Below are positions 26,469-34,921 of a stretch of DNA of 64,000 bases, in pieces; position 1 is the first letter of the stretch, and each line of letters opens with the position of its first letter. The stretch spans positions 1-64,000 of the forward strand of contig JAGBQJ010000038.1 of NCBI GenBank assembly GCA_017632935.1, in the 5' to 3' direction. The DNA comes from Bacteroidales bacterium (GTDB lineage Bacteria > Bacteroidota > Bacteroidia > Bacteroidales > F082). Position numbers and translations under genes: made by a program. The notes under the pieces were generated by a model. That model was not told the origin of the DNA. It was given only the letters and a program-made list of their open reading frames with translations, and ran no database searches.

Positions 26469-27812
26469 TCATTCCACCACGAATTTACGCGTTGCACCAC
26501 CCACGGTGATGAAATACACGCCATTGGGCAAATTACGCACGTCGATTTGTTGTTTTTCAGACGTGATTTGGCCCTGCATCACGGTTTGGCCGATGGGGTT
26601 CATGATGCGATAGGTTTCCACTGGTAGAGACGGTGTGCACACCGTCTCTACAAACAGAACACCGTTGGCAGGATTCGGATAGACCTTGAAGGCCGTTGCC
26701 TCATTCTCGCCCACCGCCAGGATTTCATTGTCGGAGCGGTTGGAGAAGGCCAATTCTTCGTAGTCGCGGTTCTTCGCGTCGTTGAACACGGCTGCGACGA
26801 TGCCATAGTCGCCGTCGAACAAGTCCATGTTGTACTTGCCGATGTGGACGTTGGCACTGAGCTGGTCGATGGCGACGAACTCTCCAGTACTCTCGTTGAA
26901 CCTGCCGATGCGGTAGGCCACCACCGAATAGGGCGAACCTTCTTCGATGAACGGGTCTTCCCACGTGAAGTTCATGAGGCTCGGATTGGCGATGTCGGGC
27001 GAAATGATGGTGTTGAACGTACCAAACTGATAACTCGGAATGGGACATTCAGTGCCGTCGCTCGCAATACCTGTAATGCGGTAAATACGTGCGGCGTTCT
27101 CGCTGCCGATGTTGTCCAAGAATTCGCCGTCCGTGTAGGGGACTGTCCCGACGACCATGCCGTCGCGTTCGACTTTCACCTGGCTGACATACTGCGCCTG
27201 TTCTGGAGTAGTCTGCCACAAGACTCTGTTCTTGTTAGTGGCAGGGTCTACACCAGCGCGGTAAATCTCGACATCGTCGCGGACTTGGATGGTGTAGGTC
27301 TCAGAACCGCAAGCATCAGTAATAGTGACGCTATAGGTACCAGGCTCGGTGACGGTGATTTCATTCTCTGTCTCGCCAGTGGACCATTGAACTTCCATGT
27401 TCCAGTTCATTGGCTCGAAGACCAGTGTCGTGGACTCTCCTGTGCGTTTCCATAGGAATGGCTCGACGAATGGATTCACATTGTCAGTGGAGTAGTGAAA
27501 CAGAAAAGCACAAGTTTTTCCTACTGAACAGCCCGAATAGCCAACATAATACCCATAATGTGTATGGGTATTATGCAAGATAATTGAATCGGTCCAATAA
27601 TTAAAGTCTTCACCATCAATGTTTACAGACCAACTAATAGCTCCACTTGGGCAGTTTTGTGCCTTGTGAATGATGATGCCGTCAAATTCGTCGGCACAGT
27701 AGTCATATTCATAACCGTTAATGAGTTCTTCAATGTGGAGGACCTCATAGTTTTGTGCGTTGGCAATCATTGTACATGCCAGCACCGCAATCATTGTAAG
27801 TACTTTTTTCAT
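26469..27812 (-). CDS. T9SS-exported surface protein, tandem paralogue 3
   Basis: 447 residues with a signal peptide ('MIANAQ', about residue 20). Architecture matches the two neighbours, with 'MEVQWSTGETENEITVTEPGTYSVTITDACGS' in the Ig-like part. The sequence between about 185 and 370 is clearly diverged from paralogues 1 and 2, but the last 75 residues and the 3' flank are again nearly identical. So the sorting domain and downstream hairpin look homogenised while the body has evolved separately. Confidence 0.85.
   Translation of the reverse strand: MKKVLTMIAVLACTMIANAQNYEVLHIEELINGYEYDYCADEFDGIIIHKAQNCPSGAISWSVNIDGEDFNYWTDSIILHNTHTHYGYYVGYSGCSVGKTCAFLFHYSTDNVNPFVEPFLWKRTGESTTLVFEPMNWNMEVQWSTGETENEITVTEPGTYSVTITDACGSETYTIQVRDDVEIYRAGVDPATNKNRVLWQTTPEQAQYVSQVKVERDGMVVGTVPYTDGEFLDNIGSENAARIYRITGIASDGTECPIPSYQFGTFNTIISPDIANPSLMNFTWEDPFIEEGSPYSVVAYRIGRFNESTGEFVAIDQLSANVHIGKYNMDLFDGDYGIVAAVFNDAKNRDYEELAFSNRSDNEILAVGENEATAFKVYPNPANGVLFVETVCTPSLPVETYRIMNPIGQTVMQGQITSEKQQIDVRNLPNGVYFITVGGATRKFVVE
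26624..26651. repeat. GTAGAGACGGTG palindrome inside T9SS gene 3
   Basis: Perfect 28-base palindrome, in frame at the same codon positions as in the two neighbouring paralogues. Confidence 0.9.
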
Positions 27813-27893
27813 CTCTGTAAGTTTAATTTGTTGTTATTATGAGTTAATCGTTTTCTTTGAGCATAAAAAAACAGCGTGGAATCAATTCCTTGC

Positions 27894-28020
27894 TTGAAAC
27901 CCGGGTTACCACGCCCAATCCTCTAACAAGTATTCCACGCCGTAACAAGTACGGCATTTGCAACTTGTCCTTGAGGATTTGCCCCCGCCAAACGGGGACT
28001 TGTGGTAAATTGGGTTTCAA
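27894..28020. repeat. Imperfect inverted-repeat element (REP/MITE-like)
   Basis: 127 bases bounded by TTGAAACCC and GGGTTTCAA. Inner pairs include TTACCAC/GTGGTAA, AATCCTC/GAGGATT and a small hairpin GCCGT/ACGGC. Preceded by the same GCGTGGAATCAATTCCTTGC segment seen after the T9SS genes. It fills most of the 307-base gap 27813-28119; the remainder is AT-rich with nothing recognised. Confidence 0.6.
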
Positions 28021-28119
28021 GGACAGCAACAAGTGCTATCTGATTATAATATGTCTATTGTGTTTAACTTCTTTTCTTTTGCTTTAATTTATTGATTATT
28101 AGTTTATTAAATTATTGTC

Positions 28120-29295
28120 TTAGTTTTTATTCAGGTTTCCTCCCAAATATGAGCAATATTCGTCCAACGACTTTTGCATCACTTCTTGCGGGATGAGTTT
28201 ACGGCGGTATTCAGCCACCATTGTTGGGCTCAACGAGCGACTTAATGTGTATTCCACCATACTGCGGTCGGCTGAAGGACAGAGAATGATGCCAATGCTC
28301 GGGTTTTCGTTGTCGCGTTTCACGTCGCGGTCGAGGGCTTCGAGATACATGTCCATCTTCCCGACAAACTCTGGCTCAAAATCAACGGCTTTCAACTCAA
28401 TAGCCACAAGACATTGCAGTGCCCGATGATAGAACAGCAAATCGATGCGTTTCGTGGAACTGCCCACCTGCACTGCATATTCGCTGTCAACGAACAAGAA
28501 GTCCTTGCCCAATTCAAGGATGAACTCTTTCATGTGCTCAATCAAGCCTTTATGCAGATGGTGTTCGTTGTGCTTTTGAGGCAAGTTCAGGAAGTCCACA
28601 ATGGCTTTGTCCTTCAATACAAAATCGATGTTGGGATAACTATCGCGCAACTTTGGCGACATCATTTTCTCCTTGCCTAACAAAGCGACATGCGTTTGCG
28701 TAACAATACAACGACGCAGTTCCTCGGTCTTGAGCCGTTGGTGGTGTGCATAAAGCATATAAAACACACTCTCCTCGTATGAATTGCACCTATTAAATAT
28801 CTCCACATGATTGGTGAACGTAGTGAGAGCCAATATATTAGGCATGAGGACCATCGTCTGCACTGATAATTGTGCAGTTGGCAACTGCACAATTTCATTA
28901 GATTCTTCCACGCTCCCAATTTGTGCAGTTTCCAATTGCACAAATTCACTAATCTTTGATTTCTGGGTAATTCTGGCAAATTCAACTGTATTGTATGTGT
29001 CGAAGAATTTCACCATATTATAGAGGTTCCGTTTTCCGAATCCTCTGCGTTTCGGATTTTGCCGTTTCAAATAATCGGCCAGTTCGCTGACCACCTTGCT
29101 GCCCCAATGGGAAGACTTTAATTGAATGGATATGTATTGACCCACTTCCCAAGCTGTTAGCAACGACTCCATATTCACCGTGGCTATCGCGGTTGTGCGA
29201 TGCTTGTTGATGATGGAATCCACGTAAGCGAATTGCCTTTCAAAGTCATCAGGATTCGATGGTATGATCTGTACAGTCTTCTTGTCCATATCCAT
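28120..29295 (-). CDS. DUF1016 (YhcG-type) PD-(D/E)xK nuclease domain protein
   Basis: 391 residues. The N-terminal DUF1016_N region has 'AWEVGQYISIQLKSSHWGSKVVSELADYLKRQNPKRRGFGKRNLYNMVKFFDTY'. The C-terminal nuclease-like domain has D in 'KRIDLLFYH' and E-x-K in 'CLVAIELKAVDFEPEFVGKMDMYLEALDR'. The cellular function of this widespread family is uncertain; a link to DNA restriction or mobile elements is often suspected. An unusual linker (about 120-148) with two 'FVQL-TAQ/IVQL-TAQ' units is encoded by two palindromic repeats. Own -7 box upstream. Confidence 0.88.
   Translation of the reverse strand: MDMDKKTVQIIPSNPDDFERQFAYVDSIINKHRTTAIATVNMESLLTAWEVGQYISIQLKSSHWGSKVVSELADYLKRQNPKRRGFGKRNLYNMVKFFDTYNTVEFARITQKSKISEFVQLETAQIGSVEESNEIVQLPTAQLSVQTMVLMPNILALTTFTNHVEIFNRCNSYEESVFYMLYAHHQRLKTEELRRCIVTQTHVALLGKEKMMSPKLRDSYPNIDFVLKDKAIVDFLNLPQKHNEHHLHKGLIEHMKEFILELGKDFLFVDSEYAVQVGSSTKRIDLLFYHRALQCLVAIELKAVDFEPEFVGKMDMYLEALDRDVKRDNENPSIGIILCPSADRSMVEYTLSRSLSPTMVAEYRRKLIPQEVMQKSLDEYCSYLGGNLNKN
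28868..28894. repeat. Palindrome within the DUF1016 gene
   Basis: 27 bases, perfect around one central G, core TTGTGCAGTTG. A second, imperfect relative lies at 28918-28946. Both are in frame. Confidence 0.75.
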
Positions 29296-29308
29296 TTATT
29301 TCGCCCTG

Positions 29309-29316
29309 CAAATATA
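29309..29316 (-). promoter_or_regulatory. -7 promoter box of the DUF1016 gene
   Basis: TATATTTG on the minus strand, 14 bases before the start codon. Confidence 0.5.
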
Positions 29317-29354
29317 AGCATTTTTCGGAATAGTGGATTTTATTTTCCAATCCG

Positions 29355-31055
29355 TCAAACCCTATCCAATTCCTGCATCAAAGCGGGGCGTTTGGCATAT
29401 AAAGTGCGAAGCTGGGCGATAAGCTTGTCTGCCTTCGCTTTCCCGCCCAATTTGTTCATCCTGCGAATGTAACGGCAGGCGGTCTGGTAGTGGTCGCGAC
29501 CCATATTGTGATTCAAATAATCCAAAATCTGGCTCACGTATAAATCCACTATTTCATCAGCATAATGCTTGGAAAGATAAGTTTCGTATCGCTCAATGAA
29601 AGACAAGTCAGGATTCCCCTTTACCATTTCCCAAAGTTTGTCCCATTTTTCCTCTTTGATGTATATGTTGGCAACCAATCCCTTGTCATACCAACGCCTC
29701 TTCGCCTTGATTTCGCGGACGATGCCATCGACAACCGCTTCCCAGTTTTCAGGTTTCACGTGTTCCTTCAAAACTTGGTAATAATCCTGCTCATTCCTGA
29801 AGTTGTCAATCAACAGATAACGGGCATATTCGATGATTCTTGGTGTATCTTTCTGTGCCTGCGCAATTTTCAGCAGCCAATCATACCATTCCTTGGCCAA
29901 TCCCGGCTTGTCTTTCATATCGGCTTTCACGCCATCTTCAGCCAATCTGACGGCTTTCGCATAGTTCTTTTGTTCCAATGCTTTCTCAATGGCCTTCCTT
30001 CTAAAATTCGGATTATCCATGTTCTGCTCAAGAAACTTGTCAGCGACATCTTGCCCTTTTTTCTTCACGAGCAAGCCGTACTTGATCAACTGGATTCTTT
30101 CGTTTGCCCAATCCGACTGCTGCTTCTTTTCGGCCAACGCCAGAACGCGGTCAAAATCGGCATCCGTTTCGGCAAGATTGGCGGCTAACGAAAGCAAATC
30201 TTCATGCCAGTCCCAGCCCGCGAAACGGCCTTTTTCAAACTCGTCGGCGCAAAAGTCGAAAATCTGTTTGCGGACGGTCTTTGATTCACACCTCGCAGCC
30301 ATTTCATCCAACAGGTTAGTAGCCTCATCGATGCACCCGCCAATGTCGCCATTGCTGTCATCGGCTCCATTAAGGGCTTCCAGCATCTCCTCCATCACGG
30401 CAAAACAAACCATTGCGGCTTTCTCAAAACTGCCATGGTCGATTTGTTTCTTGGCCGAATCGAGCAATTCATACACAGCCCTTCCCAAAGCCCTTGCCTT
30501 GTTCCAATCGATGAAACCATATCTGTCAGTGGCTGACCTTATTAAAGCCCTCAACTGCTTTTGGTACAATTCTTTGGATAAATTATCATTGTAATGTTCA
30601 AGGAAGGATAGAACATGGTTACAGAACAGGGTATTTCTCTTTGCTTCCGTCCTGATTAACTCTTTCAGTTCTTCGATGGAAGCTTTGTCCATCAGTCCAT
30701 CGATTTGTGTCGCAACACTTTTGCTTTTTTTCACCCCCGACCCGACCGATTTTTTGGACTTGGCCGTTTTCTTCGTCATGCCCAATTCTTCCTCTTGCAG
30801 CGAAAAAATCACGGCGGCCACATGCTTGCAGACTGGTCCCAAATCATACGGACAGTCGCAACTATACTCGGTCACCACGTTGTTTTCAACGGTCAGTCGG
30901 ACGGTGTAGTCCTCCGTTCCCTCAACGATGGCTTCGTAAGTGTTTGGGCTGACTTCCTCAAGTTCATGCACAAGGCCTTTCTTGAAATAGGCCAAGCCAC
31001 GCTGTAAGATTTTCTCGTCAATGACTTGCTCAAACTGGTCTAATGGGATTTGCAT
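29355..31055 (-). CDS. SWIM zinc-finger protein
   Basis: 566 residues from the ATG at 31055, chosen because homologues start with an 'M-x-I-P-L-x-x-F' sequence; a start eight codons earlier is possible. SWIM motif C-x-C-x(7)-C-x-H in 'CDCPYDLGPVCKH', about residue 66-78. A Lys/Ser-rich linker follows, then a long alpha-helical repeat region that resembles TPR-like solenoids to the end. SWIM fingers bind DNA or protein; a specific role is not known for this bacterial family. It has its own -7 box. Confidence 0.85.
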   Translation of the reverse strand: MQIPLDQFEQVIDEKILQRGLAYFKKGLVHELEEVSPNTYEAIVEGTEDYTVRLTVENNVVTEYSCDCPYDLGPVCKHVAAVIFSLQEEELGMTKKTAKSKKSVGSGVKKSKSVATQIDGLMDKASIEELKELIRTEAKRNTLFCNHVLSFLEHYNDNLSKELYQKQLRALIRSATDRYGFIDWNKARALGRAVYELLDSAKKQIDHGSFEKAAMVCFAVMEEMLEALNGADDSNGDIGGCIDEATNLLDEMAARCESKTVRKQIFDFCADEFEKGRFAGWDWHEDLLSLAANLAETDADFDRVLALAEKKQQSDWANERIQLIKYGLLVKKKGQDVADKFLEQNMDNPNFRRKAIEKALEQKNYAKAVRLAEDGVKADMKDKPGLAKEWYDWLLKIAQAQKDTPRIIEYARYLLIDNFRNEQDYYQVLKEHVKPENWEAVVDGIVREIKAKRRWYDKGLVANIYIKEEKWDKLWEMVKGNPDLSFIERYETYLSKHYADEIVDLYVSQILDYLNHNMGRDHYQTACRYIRRMNKLGGKAKADKLIAQLRTLYAKRPALMQELDRV

Positions 31056-31076
31056 GGAAATACTGTTTTGGAAACG

Positions 31077-31084
31077 CAAAATTA
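31077..31084 (-). promoter_or_regulatory. -7 promoter box of the SWIM gene
   Basis: TAATTTTG on the minus strand, 21 bases before the chosen ATG. Confidence 0.5.
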
Positions 31085-31120
31085 TTAAAATTCTGGATTA
31101 TGGAGTTCTATATTTTGCAG

Positions 31121-31154
31121 AGTACAAATTTTCGATTCAATCGTAAATCTGTAC
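31121..31154. repeat. 3' border repeat of ATPase cassette B
   Basis: 34 bases identical to the border at 32338-32371 in the same orientation; contains the short palindrome CGATTCAATCG. Confidence 0.85.
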
Positions 31155-31161
31155 CAATATA

Positions 31162-32310
31162 TTATATATCATTTATAGTCAACACATTAAATTCTGACAT
31201 TTTCATCAGCTTTTCACCGCCATACACGATATTGCAGTGTTCAGCATCAGCTGACGACAAACCGGCCCAATATTTCAATGAATTGGCATAATCTGCCGAA
31301 TAAGTTTTCCCCGACTTGATTTCGTATGCAAACTGCTTTCCATCAATGGTTTCCAACAAATCGACCTCGTTCCCCTTATTGTCGCGCCAAAACGACAATT
31401 GGGGCGTTTCACCTTTATTGAATGCCTTTTTCAAGAACAAATTTATGACATAATTCTCAAAGAGACCTCCTTTAAGATAATGGGAATCAACCTGCTTCGC
31501 GTCCTTTATCTCCAACAACGAACAAGCCAAGCCTGTATCATAGAAATACAATTTCGGCGACTTAATCAACCGCTTTGAAAAGTTATTGAAATCTGGACGC
31601 AGCAAATGCACGATGTAACTCGTTTCGAGCAGCGAAAGCCATGACTGTGCCGTGGAGACCGCAATGCCGCAATCGTTGGCCAACGAGGAATAGTTCAACA
31701 ACTGGCCGATGCGCCCTGCGCACAACTTGATGAATTTCACGAACAGCCCTAAATCGCTCACATTCTTCAATTGCCTGACATCGCGCTCCACGTATGTCTT
31801 GATATAATAAGGATAATACTCCGTAGGCGGGATGCCTTTATCAAACAAGCGAGGATAAGCCCCCATGAAAATCTCTTCCTCGACGGTTGAAGGAAGCTGA
31901 TTTGACAAATCAAGTTCTTCACGAGAAAACGGCAACAGTTCCAAAATGGCCACACGGCCTGCCAAAGACTGCGAAATCTTTTCCATAAGTTGGAAATTCT
32001 GTGAGCCGGAAAGGATGTACATTCCCTCCTTATTGGCACTATCCACGTGGGTTTGCAAATAGGAAAACAAGTTCGGGGCATATTGCGCCTCGTCGATGAT
32101 GGTTTTGTCGGGGTAGGTATCCAAAAAACCTCGAGGATCGTCCAAGGCAAAGCTGCGGTTATCCAAATCCTCCAACGAAACATATTGGTATTCAGGAAAT
32201 TTCTCACGAAGCAAAGTGGATTTCCCCGACTGTCGTGGACCAGTCAGCAACACAATTGGATAAAATGTCGTCATTCGATGCAATTTTGCGGTAATCGTTC
32301 TTTCTATCAT
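31162..32310 (-). CDS. AAA_14/DUF4143 ATPase, cassette copy B
   Basis: 382 residues, same length and motifs as copy A (Walker A 'GPRQSGKST' at 24-32; C-terminal 'NEVDLLETIDGKQFAYEIKSGKT'). The DNA of the N-terminal half is almost identical to copy A, while the 3' half carries many more, mostly silent, differences. Start ATG at 32310, with a GTG just before it. Its promoter box (TATCTTTG, 32331-32338, minus strand) is the same as that of copy A. Confidence 0.85.
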   Translation of the reverse strand: MIERTITAKLHRMTTFYPIVLLTGPRQSGKSTLLREKFPEYQYVSLEDLDNRSFALDDPRGFLDTYPDKTIIDEAQYAPNLFSYLQTHVDSANKEGMYILSGSQNFQLMEKISQSLAGRVAILELLPFSREELDLSNQLPSTVEEEIFMGAYPRLFDKGIPPTEYYPYYIKTYVERDVRQLKNVSDLGLFVKFIKLCAGRIGQLLNYSSLANDCGIAVSTAQSWLSLLETSYIVHLLRPDFNNFSKRLIKSPKLYFYDTGLACSLLEIKDAKQVDSHYLKGGLFENYVINLFLKKAFNKGETPQLSFWRDNKGNEVDLLETIDGKQFAYEIKSGKTYSADYANSLKYWAGLSSADAEHCNIVYGGEKLMKMSEFNVLTINDI

Positions 32311-32337
32311 CACAAATTCAATTGATTCCGCAAAGAT

Positions 32338-32371
32338 AGTACAAATTTTCGATTCAATCGTAAATCTGTAC
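32338..32371. repeat. 5' border repeat of ATPase cassette B
   Basis: 34 bases identical to 31121-31154. Nine bases beyond it the stop codon of the next gene begins. Confidence 0.85.
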
Positions 32372-32379
32372 GAATAAAT

Positions 32380-33645
32380 TTATCGTTTCAAAAATTTCCG
32401 AACATCCCAAAAGTCTTCCTGTACCAACCGAATGATATAAATCCCAGACGGCAAATGTGAAACATCAAGACTCATTTCCGTGGCAGAAACGGTTCCCGCT
32501 AAGACCTCCCGCCCCGTCACATCGATGACAGTAACGCTCAAAGGCTGACATCGGGAAACATCACCAACACTAATGGTCAGTATGTCGGTGGCAGGATTTG
32601 GATAAACCTGAATCATAGTTTCCTCCATTTCGGGCGACGAAGTCGGGAATTTCAGATGATTGTATAGGAAATCGCGAGTGATGCTGAAACAGGCATCGAA
32701 TTTTTCCTCAATCAGTGTATAAAGTACCGGAACAAGGTAGAAAGCGTGTCCCTCGCCCTCAAAAGGATGAAACTCGTAATCGGTGACACCCAATTCATCA
32801 AGGCGGCTAACCATGGCATGCGAACCGTACATAAAGGGCATCACACCTGGGAGCAGCCCGTTGTAGCAATAGCCCGAATCGTAAGGCACTGTGGTGTCAT
32901 CGGTGCCGTGAATCATGCACAGCGGCACATATTCCTCTTTGCTGATGACATCGAGGTCCAACACGCCGCCCCAATGCGGTACGACACCAGCCACCGCTGG
33001 CGAAAAACCAGCGTATTCCTCATAACCTGAACTATGCATCGAGCCTAAATCGGGGCTTTCGTAGGTCTCGGCGGGGCGCTCGCTCTCATCCATAAACATC
33101 TCGCACAAAATGGCAATGGAGCCAGCGGAGTTGCCAAGCAGGAACACCTGTTCTGGGTCGATCCTGTATTCTTCGCAATGGCATTTGAAAAACCGAATCG
33201 CGGAACTGACATCTTGAGCCGCCATGTAGGCATCACGCACTAATGAGGTGGCATTGAGATTCCAAATCGAAAGCAGCCGATAGTCGATGGAAGCCGCCGC
33301 GTAACCATGCTGAGCCAAGCGTGTACAATACTCCACCATGTCGACATAATCGCGACCTCCTGCAACAAATGCGCCACCAAAAACGGTGATCACCAACGGG
33401 CGCGCCGAAAGGGTGTCGCCTTGCGGCTCGTAAAAATCAAGATACAAAGTGATTGGTGATGTTTCACCCTCCTCGATGGCACTGCTGAAAGGGATGTCCG
33501 ATTCAACATTCACCTCATCGAAAACCGGTTCGGCATAGCGTCGACCCGCCTGAGCCATCGCATTTGTGAAAAGGCCACAAAGCAACATGGCCACTACAAC
33601 CATTCCCAATTTATGGATTATCCTCATTCTATTCATTGTTTTCAT
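32380..33645 (-). CDS. T9SS-exported alpha/beta hydrolase (BD-FAE/esterase-like)
   Basis: 421 residues from the ATG at 33645 (a GTG precedes it). Signal peptide ending 'TNAMAQ' near residue 32. Alpha/beta hydrolase fold: oxyanion 'VFGGAFVAGG', nucleophile Ser in 'LLGNSAGSIA', acid in 'HGTDDTTVPY', and His in 'EGEGHAFY'. The last 75 residues are a type A sorting domain ('VYPNPATDI...'). Predicted secreted esterase or acyl-hydrolase; carbohydrate esterase activity is possible but not shown. It is divergent from hydE with back-to-back promoters. Confidence 0.88.
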   Translation of the reverse strand: MKTMNRMRIIHKLGMVVVAMLLCGLFTNAMAQAGRRYAEPVFDEVNVESDIPFSSAIEEGETSPITLYLDFYEPQGDTLSARPLVITVFGGAFVAGGRDYVDMVEYCTRLAQHGYAAASIDYRLLSIWNLNATSLVRDAYMAAQDVSSAIRFFKCHCEEYRIDPEQVFLLGNSAGSIAILCEMFMDESERPAETYESPDLGSMHSSGYEEYAGFSPAVAGVVPHWGGVLDLDVISKEEYVPLCMIHGTDDTTVPYDSGYCYNGLLPGVMPFMYGSHAMVSRLDELGVTDYEFHPFEGEGHAFYLVPVLYTLIEEKFDACFSITRDFLYNHLKFPTSSPEMEETMIQVYPNPATDILTISVGDVSRCQPLSVTVIDVTGREVLAGTVSATEMSLDVSHLPSGIYIIRLVQEDFWDVRKFLKR

Positions 33646-33679
33646 CACCAGTGTTTTTTCTTTTACAGTCTATCGTGTG

Positions 33680-33687
33680 CAAATGTA
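33680..33687 (-). promoter_or_regulatory. -7 promoter box of the hydrolase gene
   Basis: TACATTTG on the minus strand, 35 bases before the ATG; pairs divergently with the hydE promoter. Confidence 0.5.
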
Positions 33688-33706
33688 CACATTTTTCAGA
33701 AATTCC

Positions 33707-33714
33707 TACCTTTG
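33707..33714 (+). promoter_or_regulatory. -7 promoter box of hydE
   Basis: TACCTTTG, 16 bases before the hydE ATG. It lies inside the longer open frame upstream, which supports the internal start. Confidence 0.55.
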
Positions 33715-33730
33715 CGCCAAATTTCAGACA

Positions 33731-34852
33731 ATGACCGTAACCGAAATCTTAAATAATGTCGGCCCTTCGACCCTTCGACAGGCTCAGGACTCAGGGACCT
33801 TCACGCATGAGGAAATCAAATTCCTCCTCGCTCTTGAAGGCGACGACAAGAAACTATTGTTCGACAAAGCCTTGCAGACCAAGCTGGCACACTTGGACAA
33901 CTATGTCCACCTGCGCGGACTGATTGAATACAGCAACATCTGCACAAAGTATTGCCTCTACTGCGGTGTGCGTTGCAAGAACCTCAAGGTGGAACGCTAT
34001 ACGCTCAGCGACGAGGAAGTCATCGAATGCGCCAAACTGGCACATGAGTTGGGCTATGGCTCAGTGGCATTGCAAAGCGGAGAAAGGAGCGATAAGGCTT
34101 TTGTGGATAAGATTACCTATTTGGTCAAGGAAATCAAGAAAATAGACAACGGAAGTCTGGGCATCACACTGTCGCTCGGCGAACAGACCGAAGAGACCTA
34201 CCGCCGTTGGTTTGAGGCGGGCGCGCATCGTTACCTGCTCCGCATCGAGGCCTCGAACGAAGACCTATATTATAAGATTCACCCGCACGATGAGAAACAC
34301 GACTTCAAGCAACGCCTCGCCTGCATCGACAGCCTGCTGAAAGTCGGCTACCAAACGGGCACAGGCGTGATGGTCGGCCTGCCTTTCCAAACCTTAGACG
34401 ACCTCGCCGACGACCTGCTGTTCTTCAAGCAAAAAGACGTGGCCATGGTCGGCATGGGGCCTTTCATCCCCCACCCCGACACGCCGCTTTGGGAGTACAG
34501 AGACCAAATCCCGTCCGCTGAAAAACGCATGGAGTTGACCCTGAAAATGATAGCTGTTCTTCGCTTGATGATGCCTGAAATCAACATGGTGGCGGCCACC
34601 GCCAACCAGACCGTCGACCCGCAAGGTCGCGAGAAGGCCATCCTCGCCGGTGCCAATGTCATCATGCCCAACCTCACACCGAACGAATTTCGCGAGAACT
34701 ACCTTATCTATCCCGACAAGGCCTGCGTGAAAGACAAACCCGACGAGTGCCACAGCTGCCTCGACATGCGTCTCGCTGCCATCGGACACAAGGTTTTGTA
34801 TAACGCTTGGGGAGATTCTGTTGCTTTTACAAGGAAAAATGCGCCAAAATGA
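33731..34852 (+). CDS. hydE: [FeFe]-hydrogenase H-cluster radical SAM maturase HydE
   Basis: 373 residues from the ATG at 33731; a longer upstream frame overlaps the opposing gene and the promoter and is rejected. Radical SAM cluster C71-TKY-C75-LY-C78 followed by GVR, as in HydE. 'GSVALQSGERSD', 'GITLSLGEQ' and 'GTGVMVGLPFQT' are barrel motifs of the family. HydE works with HydG and HydF to build the 2Fe subcluster of [FeFe]-hydrogenase; neither partner is in this window. An in-frame repeat near residues 11-23 ('PSTLRQAQDSG') makes the N-terminus longer than usual. Confidence 0.92.
   Translation: MTVTEILNNVGPSTLRQAQDSGTFTHEEIKFLLALEGDDKKLLFDKALQTKLAHLDNYVHLRGLIEYSNICTKYCLYCGVRCKNLKVERYTLSDEEVIECAKLAHELGYGSVALQSGERSDKAFVDKITYLVKEIKKIDNGSLGITLSLGEQTEETYRRWFEAGAHRYLLRIEASNEDLYYKIHPHDEKHDFKQRLACIDSLLKVGYQTGTGVMVGLPFQTLDDLADDLLFFKQKDVAMVGMGPFIPHPDTPLWEYRDQIPSAEKRMELTLKMIAVLRLMMPEINMVAATANQTVDPQGREKAILAGANVIMPNLTPNEFRENYLIYPDKACVKDKPDECHSCLDMRLAAIGHKVLYNAWGDSVAFTRKNAPK
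33761..33799. repeat. CCCTTCGACAGGCTCAGG repeat inside hydE
   Basis: A GC-rich palindromic unit of the kind found scattered in many bacterial genomes. In frame; gives the peptide 'STLRQAQD'. Confidence 0.75.
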
Positions 34853-34873
34853 CGGCGGTTTCCAAAAAATCAC

Positions 34874-34881
34874 TATTTTTG
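34874..34881 (+). promoter_or_regulatory. -7 promoter box of the C25 peptidase gene
   Basis: TATTTTTG, 40 bases before the ATG. Confidence 0.5.
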
Positions 34882-34921
34882 CCTTTTTAAAACCACCATT
34901 AAAAACAACATTCATTTCACT

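Noticed and set aside
27866-28087. Short open frames in the repeat region after the T9SS genes
   Set aside because: They are read-throughs of the inverted-repeat element on both strands.
33566-33730. Upstream extension of hydE with a hydrophobic N-terminus
   Set aside because: It overlaps the start of the divergent hydrolase gene and contains both promoters; HydE is a cytoplasmic enzyme.
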